In this document: positions 28,792 to 37,248 of the stretch, one piece after another
Numbering within the stretch: position 1 is the first letter of the stretch
How the letters are laid out: each line of letters begins with the position of its first letter
NCBI GenBank assembly: GCA_016712265.1
Contig: JADJRJ010000027.1
Location: forward strand, 124,001-188,000
Length of the DNA: 64,000 bases
Direction: 5' to 3'
Source of the DNA: Gemmatimonadota bacterium
GTDB lineage: Bacteria > Gemmatimonadota > Gemmatimonadetes > Gemmatimonadales > Gemmatimonadaceae
Notes under the pieces: generated by a model
Told to the model about the DNA's origin: nothing
The model's database searches: none
What the model saw: the letters and a program-made list of their open reading frames with translations, nothing else
Made by a program: the position numbers and the translations under genes

Positions 28792-29945
28792 GACGCGAGG
28801 CGGGAGGCGGCGGGGCGCGACGAGGCGCGCAGAGGCGACACAGCGGCGCGATGCAGCGCCACATCGAGGATTTCCTGCACGGCGCGGTGGTAGGGGGCCC
28901 CCGCATAACGGAGGATCGCGCCGATCGATGTATAGTTCTCATCCTCGGAGAGCCCGCACTGGGCATTCACCTCCAGGACGTACAGTTGCCGCGTCTCGCG
29001 GTCCATCCGCAGGTCCACCCGGCCGTAGCCGGTCCCGCCCACCGCCGCATACGCCGCCCAGCTCACCTCGCAGATCTCGTCGATCAGCGCAGCCGGCGGT
29101 TGTTCATACGACCAGAAGTCCTTCCCGTCCTGCATCGGTCCTTCGTGCTCGTGGAACTCCCACAGCCGGTCGAACGACAGGAACTGCTCGGTCTCCGGGA
29201 GCTTCTCGTGAAAGACCCGCTCCACCGGCGGATACACCACCCTTCGTTCAGGGGCGTCGTGCGACCCGATGATGAAGGTCGTGAACTCCTGGCCGGCGAT
29301 GAACCGCTCACCCAGGACCCCGCCGTCCGCGAGGTTCCACCCACGGTACCCTTCCTCGACGATGCGGAGCTGCTCGGCAAGCTCGGCCTCGGTGTGCACC
29401 ACGGACTTGCAGGTGATCCCCATTGAGCCGGCGGAGACCGCGGGCTTCACGATGATCGGACGCCCAATGTCCTCGAACACCCCTTCGACGGATTCGGCCG
29501 CCTTGGGGAGGACGCGCCACGGCGCCGTCGGTACGCCCAGGCGATCAAACGCCTCCTTCATCACGATCTTCGAGGTGGTCAGGTCGAAGAACCGGTCGTC
29601 GGACCCGGTGTAGATCGCCCCACGCTCGTCGAGGTAGCGGATGACAGATATCCCCGGCGGTCCGTTGACCTCGTCCCCGTCGCACAGGTTGAAGAAGACC
29701 GGGGTGCGCGGCGCCGATTGCTCGATGACGCGATCAATGACGTCGCGATAGTCGCGCATGGAGACCGGCTGCCAGTGCCACTCCTGGCCCAGCGCGGCAA
29801 AGGCGCGCTCGAACTCCGGGCGGCCCTGCTCGAAGTCGCCATAGTAGGCGATGTTCGGATCGTCGCTGTCGACCACCGGCACCAAAACCCACACCAAAAA
29901 CGGTGCGGCTGCCCCTGCCCCGGTATGCAGTTGCGGTCGAATCAT
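28788..29945 (-). CDS. ATP-grasp ligase, D-alanine-D-alanine ligase-like
   Basis: 385 residues; the start may be internal, since the first 25 residues are not conserved-looking. The ATP-grasp signatures are present: VFFNLCDGDEVNGPPGI, IIVKPAVSAGSMGI, GERFIAGQEFTTFII, YGRVDLRMDRETRQLYVLEVNAQCG. It differs from Ddl in lacking the usual N-terminal LHGxxGE. It is probably a peptide or amino-acid ligase rather than the cell-wall enzyme. It is coupled (ATGA) to the ATP-grasp-SET gene, and the two ligases may add successive residues or form a heteromer. Confidence 0.8.
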   Translation of the reverse strand: MIRPQLHTGAGAAAPFLVWVLVPVVDSDDPNIAYYGDFEQGRPEFERAFAALGQEWHWQPVSMRDYRDVIDRVIEQSAPRTPVFFNLCDGDEVNGPPGISVIRYLDERGAIYTGSDDRFFDLTTSKIVMKEAFDRLGVPTAPWRVLPKAAESVEGVFEDIGRPIIVKPAVSAGSMGITCKSVVHTEAELAEQLRIVEEGYRGWNLADGGVLGERFIAGQEFTTFIIGSHDAPERRVVYPPVERVFHEKLPETEQFLSFDRLWEFHEHEGPMQDGKDFWSYEQPPAALIDEICEVSWAAYAAVGGTGYGRVDLRMDRETRQLYVLEVNAQCGLSEDENYTSIGAILRYAGAPYHRAVQEILDVALHRAAVSPLRASSRPAASRLAS

Positions 29946-30054
29946 CCAGTTGCGCGAATTGTGCGTCAGCGAGAATACGTCGAATCAGATGTTTTCGCTA
30001 CTACTGTGCAACGCGCCGGCATTCAAAGGCCAACGAACGGTGGGATGCTGCGGG

Positions 30055-30331
30055 TTAAATGACCTTCCACCACGGGACGGCGAGCACGCGCTCGCTCATC
30101 CATGTCACTTCGTCGCCCCCGTGGAGGAGAACGCCGGCAGCATGATCGCCCTGTTCCTTGACGAACTGCGACAGCACCTCGGCGTCCGACCAGGACGGCC
30201 AACGGGTCGCTTTCACTTCGATCCCGATGATCCGCCGTCCGACTTCCACCACGAAATCCACCTCACGCCCCGAGGCGGTACGCCAGTACATGATCTCCGC
30301 CCGCGCCTGCGCCGCATCGCGGAGCCGCCTA
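30055..30331 (-). pseudogene. C-terminal remnant of a DUF4143 AAA+ ATPase
   Basis: About 90 residues reading RLRDAAQARAEIMYWRTASG, then VDFVVEVGRRIIGIEVKATR. This is the nuclease-like C-terminal end of DUF4143 ATPases (YWRT-x-x-GREVDFV and IGIEVKA). A stop closes the frame at about 30335 and the ATPase half is absent. The VOC gene occupies the upstream sequence. It is a decayed fragment with no ribosome binding site. Such ATPases are often horizontally acquired. Confidence 0.7.
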
Positions 30332-30826
30332 CGTCAGCTCCGCCATCAGCGCATGGAGGTCGAGCGCCTCGGTCACCATCTGCAGTGACCCATCCGGGCC
30401 AATCGGCCATTGGTCTTTCGGCTTGTCCCAGTACAGCTCGATCCCGTTTTCATCCGGATCACGCAGGTACAACGCCTCGCTCACCCCATGGTCGCTCGCC
30501 CCGTCCAGCGGGATGTTGGCGTCGATCAACCGCTGGAGGGCATCAGCCAGCGACGCGCGCGCGGGATAGCGAATCGCCACGTGAAACAGCCCCGTCGTCC
30601 CGGAAGCCGGCGGCTTACCGCCGCGGCTCTGCCAGGTGTTGAGCCCGATGTGATGGTGATAACCACCCGCCGAGATGAAGGCGGCCTGGGTGCCGTACAT
30701 CTGCTGGACCTCGAAGCCGAGGACCCCGCAGTAGAAGTCGAGGGCCCGGGGGATGTCGCTCACCTTGAGGTGAACATGACCGATGTCGACGCCGGGGTCG
30801 ATCGGCTGACGCGCTGAGTCGGTCAT
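30329..30826 (-). CDS. VOC-family (glyoxalase/extradiol dioxygenase-like) protein
   Basis: 165 residues from the ATG at 30826; a TTG at 30865 is possible but less likely. It has two beta-alpha-beta-beta-beta modules: IGHVHLKVSDIPRALDFYCGVLGF with GYHHHIGLNTW, and LFHVAIRYP with SEALYLRDPDENGIELYWD. The metal ligands are the early histidine, a histidine in HHHIG and the glutamate in IELYW. It resembles CatE-type catechol dioxygenase or glyoxalase relatives. The neighbours do not suggest an aromatic pathway, so the substrate is open. Confidence 0.85.
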   Translation of the reverse strand: MTDSARQPIDPGVDIGHVHLKVSDIPRALDFYCGVLGFEVQQMYGTQAAFISAGGYHHHIGLNTWQSRGGKPPASGTTGLFHVAIRYPARASLADALQRLIDANIPLDGASDHGVSEALYLRDPDENGIELYWDKPKDQWPIGPDGSLQMVTEALDLHALMAELT

Positions 30827-30903
30827 TGATTTGGTCAGGTCAGGTGAGCTTTCGGTAGTACCCAACGCCGCAACCAGTGATTGTCGCCCCGGCCACCAGC
30901 CCC

Positions 30904-32472
30904 CTACTGCGCCACCCGCGTGGGCAGCGCCTTCCGCGGCAGCTTCTCGTCCCGCATCGCGGTGTTGTAGGCGAACCAGGCCACCACCGTCGCCATCTGC
31001 TTCATGTCCGCGGCCTGCACATGGTCCACCGTGTCCATGTTCGAGTGATGGGTGCGCGAGTTGTACTCGAGCCGCTCCTGGATGAACTGGAAGCCGGGGA
31101 GCCCGACGCCATCAAAGGCCAGGTGATCGGTGCTGGTAACTGACCGCGGACCAAGGGTGTTCACGTCGAGGTCCTTCAACGGCGCGATCCAATCGCGGAA
31201 GATGGGCTCGACGCCAAAATTCTGCTGCATCCAGATCCCGCGGATCTTTCCGGTGCCGTTGTCGATGTTGTAGTAGCCGGCCACCTTCTCGTGCCCGGGC
31301 TTGAGGGCCATCGTCGCCGGATCGGCAAAGTGGCGCTTCACGTATTCGCGCGCCCCCATCAGCCCCATCTCCTCGCCGCCCCACAGCGCCACGCGAATCG
31401 TGCGGCGCGGCCTGGCCCCAACCGTCTTGAGGATGCGGAGCGCCTCCATCATCGCCGCACTCCCTGACGCATTGTCCGTGGCGCCGGTCCCGGCATGCCA
31501 CGAGTCGAAGTGCGCCCCGACGATCACCACTTCGTCCTTGAGCGCGGGATCCGTCCCCGGAATCTCCCCCACGATGTTAAAGCCCTGCGGGGTCGTCTCC
31601 TCGTGGAACTTCACGCGCACGTCCAGCTCCACCTTGACCGGCACGCCCTTCGCCAGGATGCGCACCATCCGGTTGTAGTGCTCCACGGCGAGGGTCACCT
31701 GCGGCGGCACTGGTGGCGCATTCGGTTCGCGGCTCCCGCCGGAGCCCACGAAGATCGTGCCCCCATCCACGCGCTGCGTTTGCCATGACATGTCGCTGCC
31801 GCCGGCCGACATATCGCTGTCACTGCCGCGGTCGAGCACCGCGACCACGCCTTCATCCACCCAGAACTTGTTCAAGATCGCAGGGGACACTGCCGGCGCC
31901 GCCGGACGCCCTCCCAGTGCACGACCCTGCACAGGCGTGGACTCCGCCTCTGCCTTCCCCTTCTCCCCCATCCGCAGAACGATCGGCCCGTCCAATAGGT
32001 TGACCGGTCGCTCTCGCTGCGGTAGTACGATCTTCCCGCGCAGCTTGCCGCGATACTTCTCCAGGTCGGCCGGAACGTCGATGAGCACCTGCACCACCTC
32101 CCCCTGCACGACGCCGTTTGTTCCCGGGGTCCACGCCTTGGGATAGCCGATCAACGGCTGGATCTGCGGCGCGACCATGTGGCCACTGAACCGCTCCAGC
32201 GACCAGCTGCGTCCCATGCTCCACGGCTCCATGGCGACGTTCTGGAACCCCCACTTCTTCATCTGCTCCATCGCCCAGGCCCCAGCAGACTTGAAGCCGG
32301 GGCTGCCGGTGAGACGTGGCCCATGGACATCGGCAAGCCAGGAGAGTGTCTCCATGACCTGCGAGCGCTGCAGCCCCTCCTCGCGGATCCTGCCGAGCAT
32401 TTGGTAGTCGAGCTTTTCCTGGGCGATCGCTGGGACCGCGGCGAAGGCAAGGACGGCGAGGGCGTTGCGCAT
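30904..32472 (-). CDS. M28-family secreted zinc aminopeptidase
   Basis: 522 residues with a signal peptide (MRNALAVLAFAAVPAIAQ). A PA-like insert lies around 120-290. The metallopeptidase core has H321 (GAHFDSW), D333 (TGATDNASG), the catalytic pair E367-E368 (WGGEEMG), D404 (YYNIDNG) and H475/H476 (SRTHHSNMDTVDH). All dizinc ligands are present, so it should be an active aminopeptidase or carboxypeptidase Q-like enzyme in the periplasm. It adds to the secreted peptidases of this region. Confidence 0.9.
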   Translation of the reverse strand: MRNALAVLAFAAVPAIAQEKLDYQMLGRIREEGLQRSQVMETLSWLADVHGPRLTGSPGFKSAGAWAMEQMKKWGFQNVAMEPWSMGRSWSLERFSGHMVAPQIQPLIGYPKAWTPGTNGVVQGEVVQVLIDVPADLEKYRGKLRGKIVLPQRERPVNLLDGPIVLRMGEKGKAEAESTPVQGRALGGRPAAPAVSPAILNKFWVDEGVVAVLDRGSDSDMSAGGSDMSWQTQRVDGGTIFVGSGGSREPNAPPVPPQVTLAVEHYNRMVRILAKGVPVKVELDVRVKFHEETTPQGFNIVGEIPGTDPALKDEVVIVGAHFDSWHAGTGATDNASGSAAMMEALRILKTVGARPRRTIRVALWGGEEMGLMGAREYVKRHFADPATMALKPGHEKVAGYYNIDNGTGKIRGIWMQQNFGVEPIFRDWIAPLKDLDVNTLGPRSVTSTDHLAFDGVGLPGFQFIQERLEYNSRTHHSNMDTVDHVQAADMKQMATVVAWFAYNTAMRDEKLPRKALPTRVAQ

Positions 32473-32662
32473 GGGCGTCGTGGGTGGGGATGCCCGGCGA
32501 AGGTACCCCCGGGACCCGTCGAAGGGGAGCCGGCGCGCCGGGGGTGAATCCCAGCCGTCGCGACGACCGCGCCGCGGGCACGAACGCCAACGAGGTCTGG
32601 CCGGTTGGCCCGTCAGCCGTAGTTTCGTTGCGCGCCTCCCTCCCCCCTAGCTGGAGAACGCC

Positions 32663-33535
32663 ATGGCATCCGTGAGCCGCTGGATCGGTCGAGTACTGCT
32701 GGGACTCGTCGGCATCCTCTGTGTCGCCGCCGTCGCCATCTACTTCATGGGTGAGCGGTACCTCGCCCGAACGTATCCGTTCCGCGAGGTCGCCGTGACG
32801 TTGCCCACGGACAGCGCCTCCCTGGCTCGGGGTGCCCACCTGACCCGCGTGACGTGTGCCGGTTGTCATGGCGAGCAACTGAACGGACATGTCATGTACG
32901 AGGATGGCGTCTTCGCGCGGTTCGTTGCCCCCGGCATCAGCGAGGTGCTACCCGCCTACACGGACGCCCAGCTGGCGGGGTACATCCGGTACGGCGTGCG
33001 CCCGGATGGAGTGAGCCCGTTCATCATGTCACCCGGTGGCTTGTATCACCTGAGCGACGCGGACCTGGCCGCCGTGATCGCCCATTTGCGCCGGACCGCC
33101 ATCCCACCGGGTGAGCCACTCGGCCGCACCGTGCTCAAGCCCATCGCAAAGGCCCTGGTTGCGTTCGGGCTATTCCCGGTCAGCGTGCACGAACGGGACA
33201 CCACCATCGCCCGTGTCGGTGCTGATTCCGCGATCCATGGACCTCGGATGGGGGAGTATCTCGCGCGCGTCTCCTGCGCAGACTGTCACGGCGCCGCGTT
33301 GACCGGAAGCACGAATGGCCCGGCACCTGCGCCGGCACTCGCCAACGCGGTGGGATACTCATTGGCTGAGTTCACCGCGTTGATCCGAGAGGGTACTCCG
33401 CGAGAGGATGGCAAGGCGATCCCGGAGATGACCAGCGTCAGCCGATCCACCTTCACACACCTCACCGACGCGGAGATCGCGGCGTTGCACGCCTACCTGT
33501 CGCAGCTCCCGGCGAGCGGTATCACATTGCGATGA
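32663..33535 (+). CDS. dihaem cytochrome c, membrane anchored
   Basis: 290 residues. An N-terminal hydrophobic anchor at 8-29 is followed by two class I cytochrome domains. Haem-binding motifs are CAGCH (65-69) and CADCH (205-209), each preceded by ARGAHL or GEYLARV. Candidate distal methionines lie in FIMSPGG (122) and IPEMTSVS. It resembles gluconate-dehydrogenase-type or alcohol-dehydrogenase-type cytochrome subunits, but no dehydrogenase gene is adjacent. It probably shuttles electrons on the periplasmic face of the membrane. Confidence 0.88.
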   Translation: MASVSRWIGRVLLGLVGILCVAAVAIYFMGERYLARTYPFREVAVTLPTDSASLARGAHLTRVTCAGCHGEQLNGHVMYEDGVFARFVAPGISEVLPAYTDAQLAGYIRYGVRPDGVSPFIMSPGGLYHLSDADLAAVIAHLRRTAIPPGEPLGRTVLKPIAKALVAFGLFPVSVHERDTTIARVGADSAIHGPRMGEYLARVSCADCHGAALTGSTNGPAPAPALANAVGYSLAEFTALIREGTPREDGKAIPEMTSVSRSTFTHLTDAEIAALHAYLSQLPASGITLR

Positions 33536-33544
33536 CTCGGTGCG

Positions 33545-33576
33545 GCTCCCTCCCGGGACCTGGCTGGGAAGGGAGC
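33545..33576. terminator. possible hairpin between convergent genes
   Basis: GCTCCCT and its complement AGGGAGC pair across an 18-base loop, between the ends of the cytochrome and the second amidohydrolase. There is no T run, so this is a weak candidate. Confidence 0.3.
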
Positions 33577-33605
33577 AGGCGCTCGCGGGACGCATCGCCC
33601 GACGT

Positions 33606-36600
33606 CTACCGAATCGGTTTGCGATCCATCTTGAGCGCATCCGGCACGATCCAGTACGGCGTGCCATACGGCCGCTGCCGCGGCCACACCTCGTCGAGCG
33701 TCTCGTCGTCGTAGACCACGCCCCCCTTCACCACGTACTGGATGTTGGCGGTATTCCTGATGTTGTCCAGTGGGTTGGCGTTGAGCACCATGAAGTCGGC
33801 GTACTTGCCCACTTCGAGCGAGCCCAGGTCCTTCTCGCGACCGATGAACCTGGCCCCATGCAGCGACGCCACTTCCAGCGCCCCCATCGGGCCCGTTGCC
33901 GCCGCGGCCATCCACACTTCCCAGTGTGACGCGAGTCCGTTGTGCTGCCCATGGGCACCGATGGCCCCAAAGCCGCCGGCCGCGATCATGTCAGCCATCC
34001 CTTGCGCAATCCATCCATAGGAGTAGTCCGTGGCGGGACGCATCATCCGCCGCCGCGCCTGCGGGATCGAGGTCACCCACGGCAGAAAACGTCGGGTCTT
34101 GGCGTCCTTCCATACCTCGCTCTCCTGGTACCAGTACTCCTCGTTCCACGGCCCAGGTCCCCCCACCATGAAGGTCGGTGAGTAGGTCGCCTGGGCCATC
34201 CCGAAGAAGCGGGTGACATCGCCGTAGAGTGGCGTGTAGCTCAACGGATGCTCGAAGCCGGTATGGCCGTCCATCACCATCCCCAAGGTGTACTCCAGAT
34301 CGCCGTTCTCGCTGGTCACCTGCATCCCATGCTTGCGCGCGGCCTCCATCACCCATTGCCGCTGGTCCCGCCGCGGCTGCTGGTACTGCTTGAGGCTCAC
34401 CGAGCCCCAGTGCTTGAGCTTCAGGATCCCCGCTTCGGCCATCGCCGGCGTGGTGAAGTCCTCCTGCCGGTTACCATCTCCGGCGTAAAGCGGATCCCCG
34501 GTCGTATAGACACGCGGCCCAACGACGAGCCCGGCCTCGACCATCTCGCGCGTGGGGAACAGGTTCTGCGACCACATCGACGGGTCCATCGTCGTCGTGA
34601 TCCCGTAGCTGAGGAAAATGGCCCCCTCGGGATTCTGCTGCGGGATGATCCCGCGATGTTCCCGATAGTTGTGCGAGTGGACGTCGATGAACCCGGGGAT
34701 GATCGTCTTGCCGCGGGCATTGAAGACGCGGGCGCCACTCGGCACTGCACAGCGCCCAACACAGCTGATGCGATTGCCGGTCACCACCAGCGTGCCGGTG
34801 AGCACCTCGCGGTTCTTGAGGGTGACGACCCGCGCGTTGGTGAACGCCACCGTGCCGGATGGAATGTCACGCGGGACGCGCAGGGCAATGCGCGTCGTGT
34901 CCGCGCGCTTCGTCGCCACGCTGTACGAGTAGAACCGGTCGGCGCTTCCGTAGTCGAGCGTCGTCGCGGTGCGCCACGTGGGGAAGAGCCCACCCTCCAT
35001 GGTGAGGCGCGTGGCGGGCAGGCGCGATCGATTGCGGTCGATGCGCAGCGTCTGTCCGGCCAATCCCACCGTGGGGAATGGCATCACCCACGCATTGTCC
35101 CCCTCGGCGAAGGCGACATGCTGCCCATCCGGGGAGATCATCACCTCGTCGGCGAAGGGGAAGCTCAGGTGCGCCTGGCGATCGCTGCCGTCCGGCCGGA
35201 TCGAATACAACACCGTCTGGGTGCCCTGCGCCCCGCTGCTCATGTGCGGGTACCAGATGCGCCCCTCGGGGCCATAGCTGGGCCGCACGATCTGGTTGCG
35301 GATATTGTTGAAGGCCGATCCGGACGTGCCGTCGGGGCTCGCCGCCACGCGAGTGACAAACTGCGCATCGCCGCCATTGGCGCTCACGCGCACGATATCC
35401 CAGAAGGCGTTCCACACCACGCCGCGGCCATGGCGTGATTCGCCGGCCCCGCGCGCGAGCACGATCTCGCTCCCGTCCTGCTTGAACGACGGGTGGATAT
35501 ACTCCCCGGCCACCCGCGTGAGCTGCTGCGGCGTGCCGCCCGCTGCGCTCACCTTCCATAGATGGGCGCTGACGGTGTCTTCCCAGCTGGTGAACGCCAG
35601 CCACTGGCCATCCGGCGACCAGGCCGGTGCATACTCAAACGGCACAAAGCCGGCCGGGGTCACGCGGCGTGGTGTCCCGTTCGGCAGGTCCATCACCCAG
35701 ACGCGCCCCACCGCCTGGAAAGCGAGTCGGCGACCATCGGGCGACGCGCTCGACCAGCGCGTGAACTGCACCGGCATCGGGCCGTCGTCTTCCTTCCCCT
35801 GGAAGTTGGCCAGCTCGGAGATCGTGCGCTGGATCTTCGCCGTGAACGGGATGGTCGTAACCACACCCGACGCCACATCAACGCGACGAATCCTGCCACC
35901 CTGCATGAGCACGATGCTCCGCCCGTCACGTGCCCAGCTATAGCCCGGGAATTGGCGCAGCACCTTGAAGCTCTCGAAGATGTCCTGCTCCACGGGATCC
36001 ATGAGCAGGCGCTCGTGGCCGGTCTCGAGGTTGCGCAGCCACAGGGCGCTGCGCGGGCCGAATTCGTGTCCCTTCCAGGTGATGGTGCCGTCCGGGATGC
36101 GACGCACGAAGGCGAGCCACTTCCCGTCGGGGGATACCTCTGGTGCACCCATGCCGCCGCTCGACGTCTGCACCTGCTGCTGTTGCTCACCAAACGAGAC
36201 GGCCGAGACCTCGCCGGTCTGCATGTCCATCCGCCGGACTTGCGTCGACCCTCCCAGGAAGTCCGCGCGGCCGGAGTACCCCGCGGGGGTCGGTGCCTGG
36301 TTCCCCACCTGGAAATAGAGGTACTTGCCGTCGCGTGCGAACGCCGGCCAGCTCGCCGGCTGCTTGGAGCGCGGGAGGATCTCGACCCCCGAGCCGCCAT
36401 CCTTGTGGTACATCCAGATCCCACCGCTCCCCGGCGCTCCGCCGTTGGGGAGTCCCTGGCGCTCGACGACGATGTACTGGCCATCCGGGGTCCACACCGG
36501 CGTCACCGCGCGCACGTAGTTGTCGGTAAAGATGGGCCGCGGGTTGGAGCCATCCGCGTTCATCACCCAGAGGTTGTTCTGTCCGCGCCGGTCGGAGATG

Positions 36601-36914
36601 AACGCGATCAGCGAGCCGTCGGGCGAGATGCGCGGGTGTGTGTTGATGGCGATCCCGCTTGTCTGTGTCAACGCTACGGCTTCGCCTCCGCTCGTCGGGA
36701 GTCTATAGACATGGCCGAGGAGGTCGAAGGTGAGCCACGAGCCATCGGCGGCGAGGTCCACCGACATCCAGGTGCCTTCGTCGGTTGTGAAGGCAATCTC
36801 ACGCGTACGACCACGCGGCTGCGTGACGTCCCAGGCCGGCTGAGGGAGTTGCGCGGCGAGCGGCGCAGCCAACAGGAGGGTCGCGAGTACGTGGTGCTTG
36901 CGGAGCCGGGGCAT
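33606..36914 (-). CDS. secreted PD40 beta-propeller amidohydrolase (second copy)
   Basis: 1102 residues from the ATG at 36914, with signal peptide LLLAAPLAAQ. Architecture matches the 14247-17729 protein: a PD40 propeller (PRISPDGSLIAFISDRRG, PVWTPDGQYIVVE, PAWSPDGQWLAF), then an amidohydrolase. The latter has IIPGFIDVHSHNYREHRG (metal-binding HSH), SYGITTTMDP, IGAHGQHNGLASHWEVW and DLGSLEVGKYADFMVLNANP. Start motifs such as IAFTTDEGTWMSVDL are shared by both copies. It is divergent from SusC, so both may be controlled from the 334-bp spacer. Confidence 0.88.
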   Translation of the reverse strand: MPRLRKHHVLATLLLAAPLAAQLPQPAWDVTQPRGRTREIAFTTDEGTWMSVDLAADGSWLTFDLLGHVYRLPTSGGEAVALTQTSGIAINTHPRISPDGSLIAFISDRRGQNNLWVMNADGSNPRPIFTDNYVRAVTPVWTPDGQYIVVERQGLPNGGAPGSGGIWMYHKDGGSGVEILPRSKQPASWPAFARDGKYLYFQVGNQAPTPAGYSGRADFLGGSTQVRRMDMQTGEVSAVSFGEQQQQVQTSSGGMGAPEVSPDGKWLAFVRRIPDGTITWKGHEFGPRSALWLRNLETGHERLLMDPVEQDIFESFKVLRQFPGYSWARDGRSIVLMQGGRIRRVDVASGVVTTIPFTAKIQRTISELANFQGKEDDGPMPVQFTRWSSASPDGRRLAFQAVGRVWVMDLPNGTPRRVTPAGFVPFEYAPAWSPDGQWLAFTSWEDTVSAHLWKVSAAGGTPQQLTRVAGEYIHPSFKQDGSEIVLARGAGESRHGRGVVWNAFWDIVRVSANGGDAQFVTRVAASPDGTSGSAFNNIRNQIVRPSYGPEGRIWYPHMSSGAQGTQTVLYSIRPDGSDRQAHLSFPFADEVMISPDGQHVAFAEGDNAWVMPFPTVGLAGQTLRIDRNRSRLPATRLTMEGGLFPTWRTATTLDYGSADRFYSYSVATKRADTTRIALRVPRDIPSGTVAFTNARVVTLKNREVLTGTLVVTGNRISCVGRCAVPSGARVFNARGKTIIPGFIDVHSHNYREHRGIIPQQNPEGAIFLSYGITTTMDPSMWSQNLFPTREMVEAGLVVGPRVYTTGDPLYAGDGNRQEDFTTPAMAEAGILKLKHWGSVSLKQYQQPRRDQRQWVMEAARKHGMQVTSENGDLEYTLGMVMDGHTGFEHPLSYTPLYGDVTRFFGMAQATYSPTFMVGGPGPWNEEYWYQESEVWKDAKTRRFLPWVTSIPQARRRMMRPATDYSYGWIAQGMADMIAAGGFGAIGAHGQHNGLASHWEVWMAAAATGPMGALEVASLHGARFIGREKDLGSLEVGKYADFMVLNANPLDNIRNTANIQYVVKGGVVYDDETLDEVWPRQRPYGTPYWIVPDALKMDRKPIR

Positions 36915-37248
36915 AACCGTGGGGAATAGGTGAGGCGGATATACCGCCCGGCACCGGAGCATGCAAACGGCGGCCGCGGATCTCCGTGCAACGCAGCGCC
37001 GGCCACCCCCGGACCTGACGTGGTCGAGCTGCAGTCTCCGCCCAAACGTCCGAATGAACGGAGGTCGGTGCGTCTGCGTCGGAGTCTCCCGGGATCACTG
37101 GCTCCCCGGTCGTCGACGCGCATCACGGCGCGACTTCCCCGGGCATGTCCCGTCCGGTATCGTTGCCATACGAGGCGTTCCCTGTGGGCAACGGGACGCG
37201 CCATCGGTGGTCTTCTCCTTTTCTCCCGCTCGCGCGGTCGAGGTGTAC
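36915..37248. other. divergent intergenic region, amidohydrolase / SusC
   Basis: It should contain two divergent promoters. I do not find a convincing -10/-35 pair on either strand. A frame open through it in front of susC has no coding features and is ignored. A short GTTGCC...GGCAAC inverted repeat lies near 37162-37193. Confidence 0.35.

Noticed and set aside
26662..28893. 743-codon open frame opposite the S51 and ATP-grasp-SET genes
   Set aside because: No recognisable motif, and the opposite strand carries complete conserved families.
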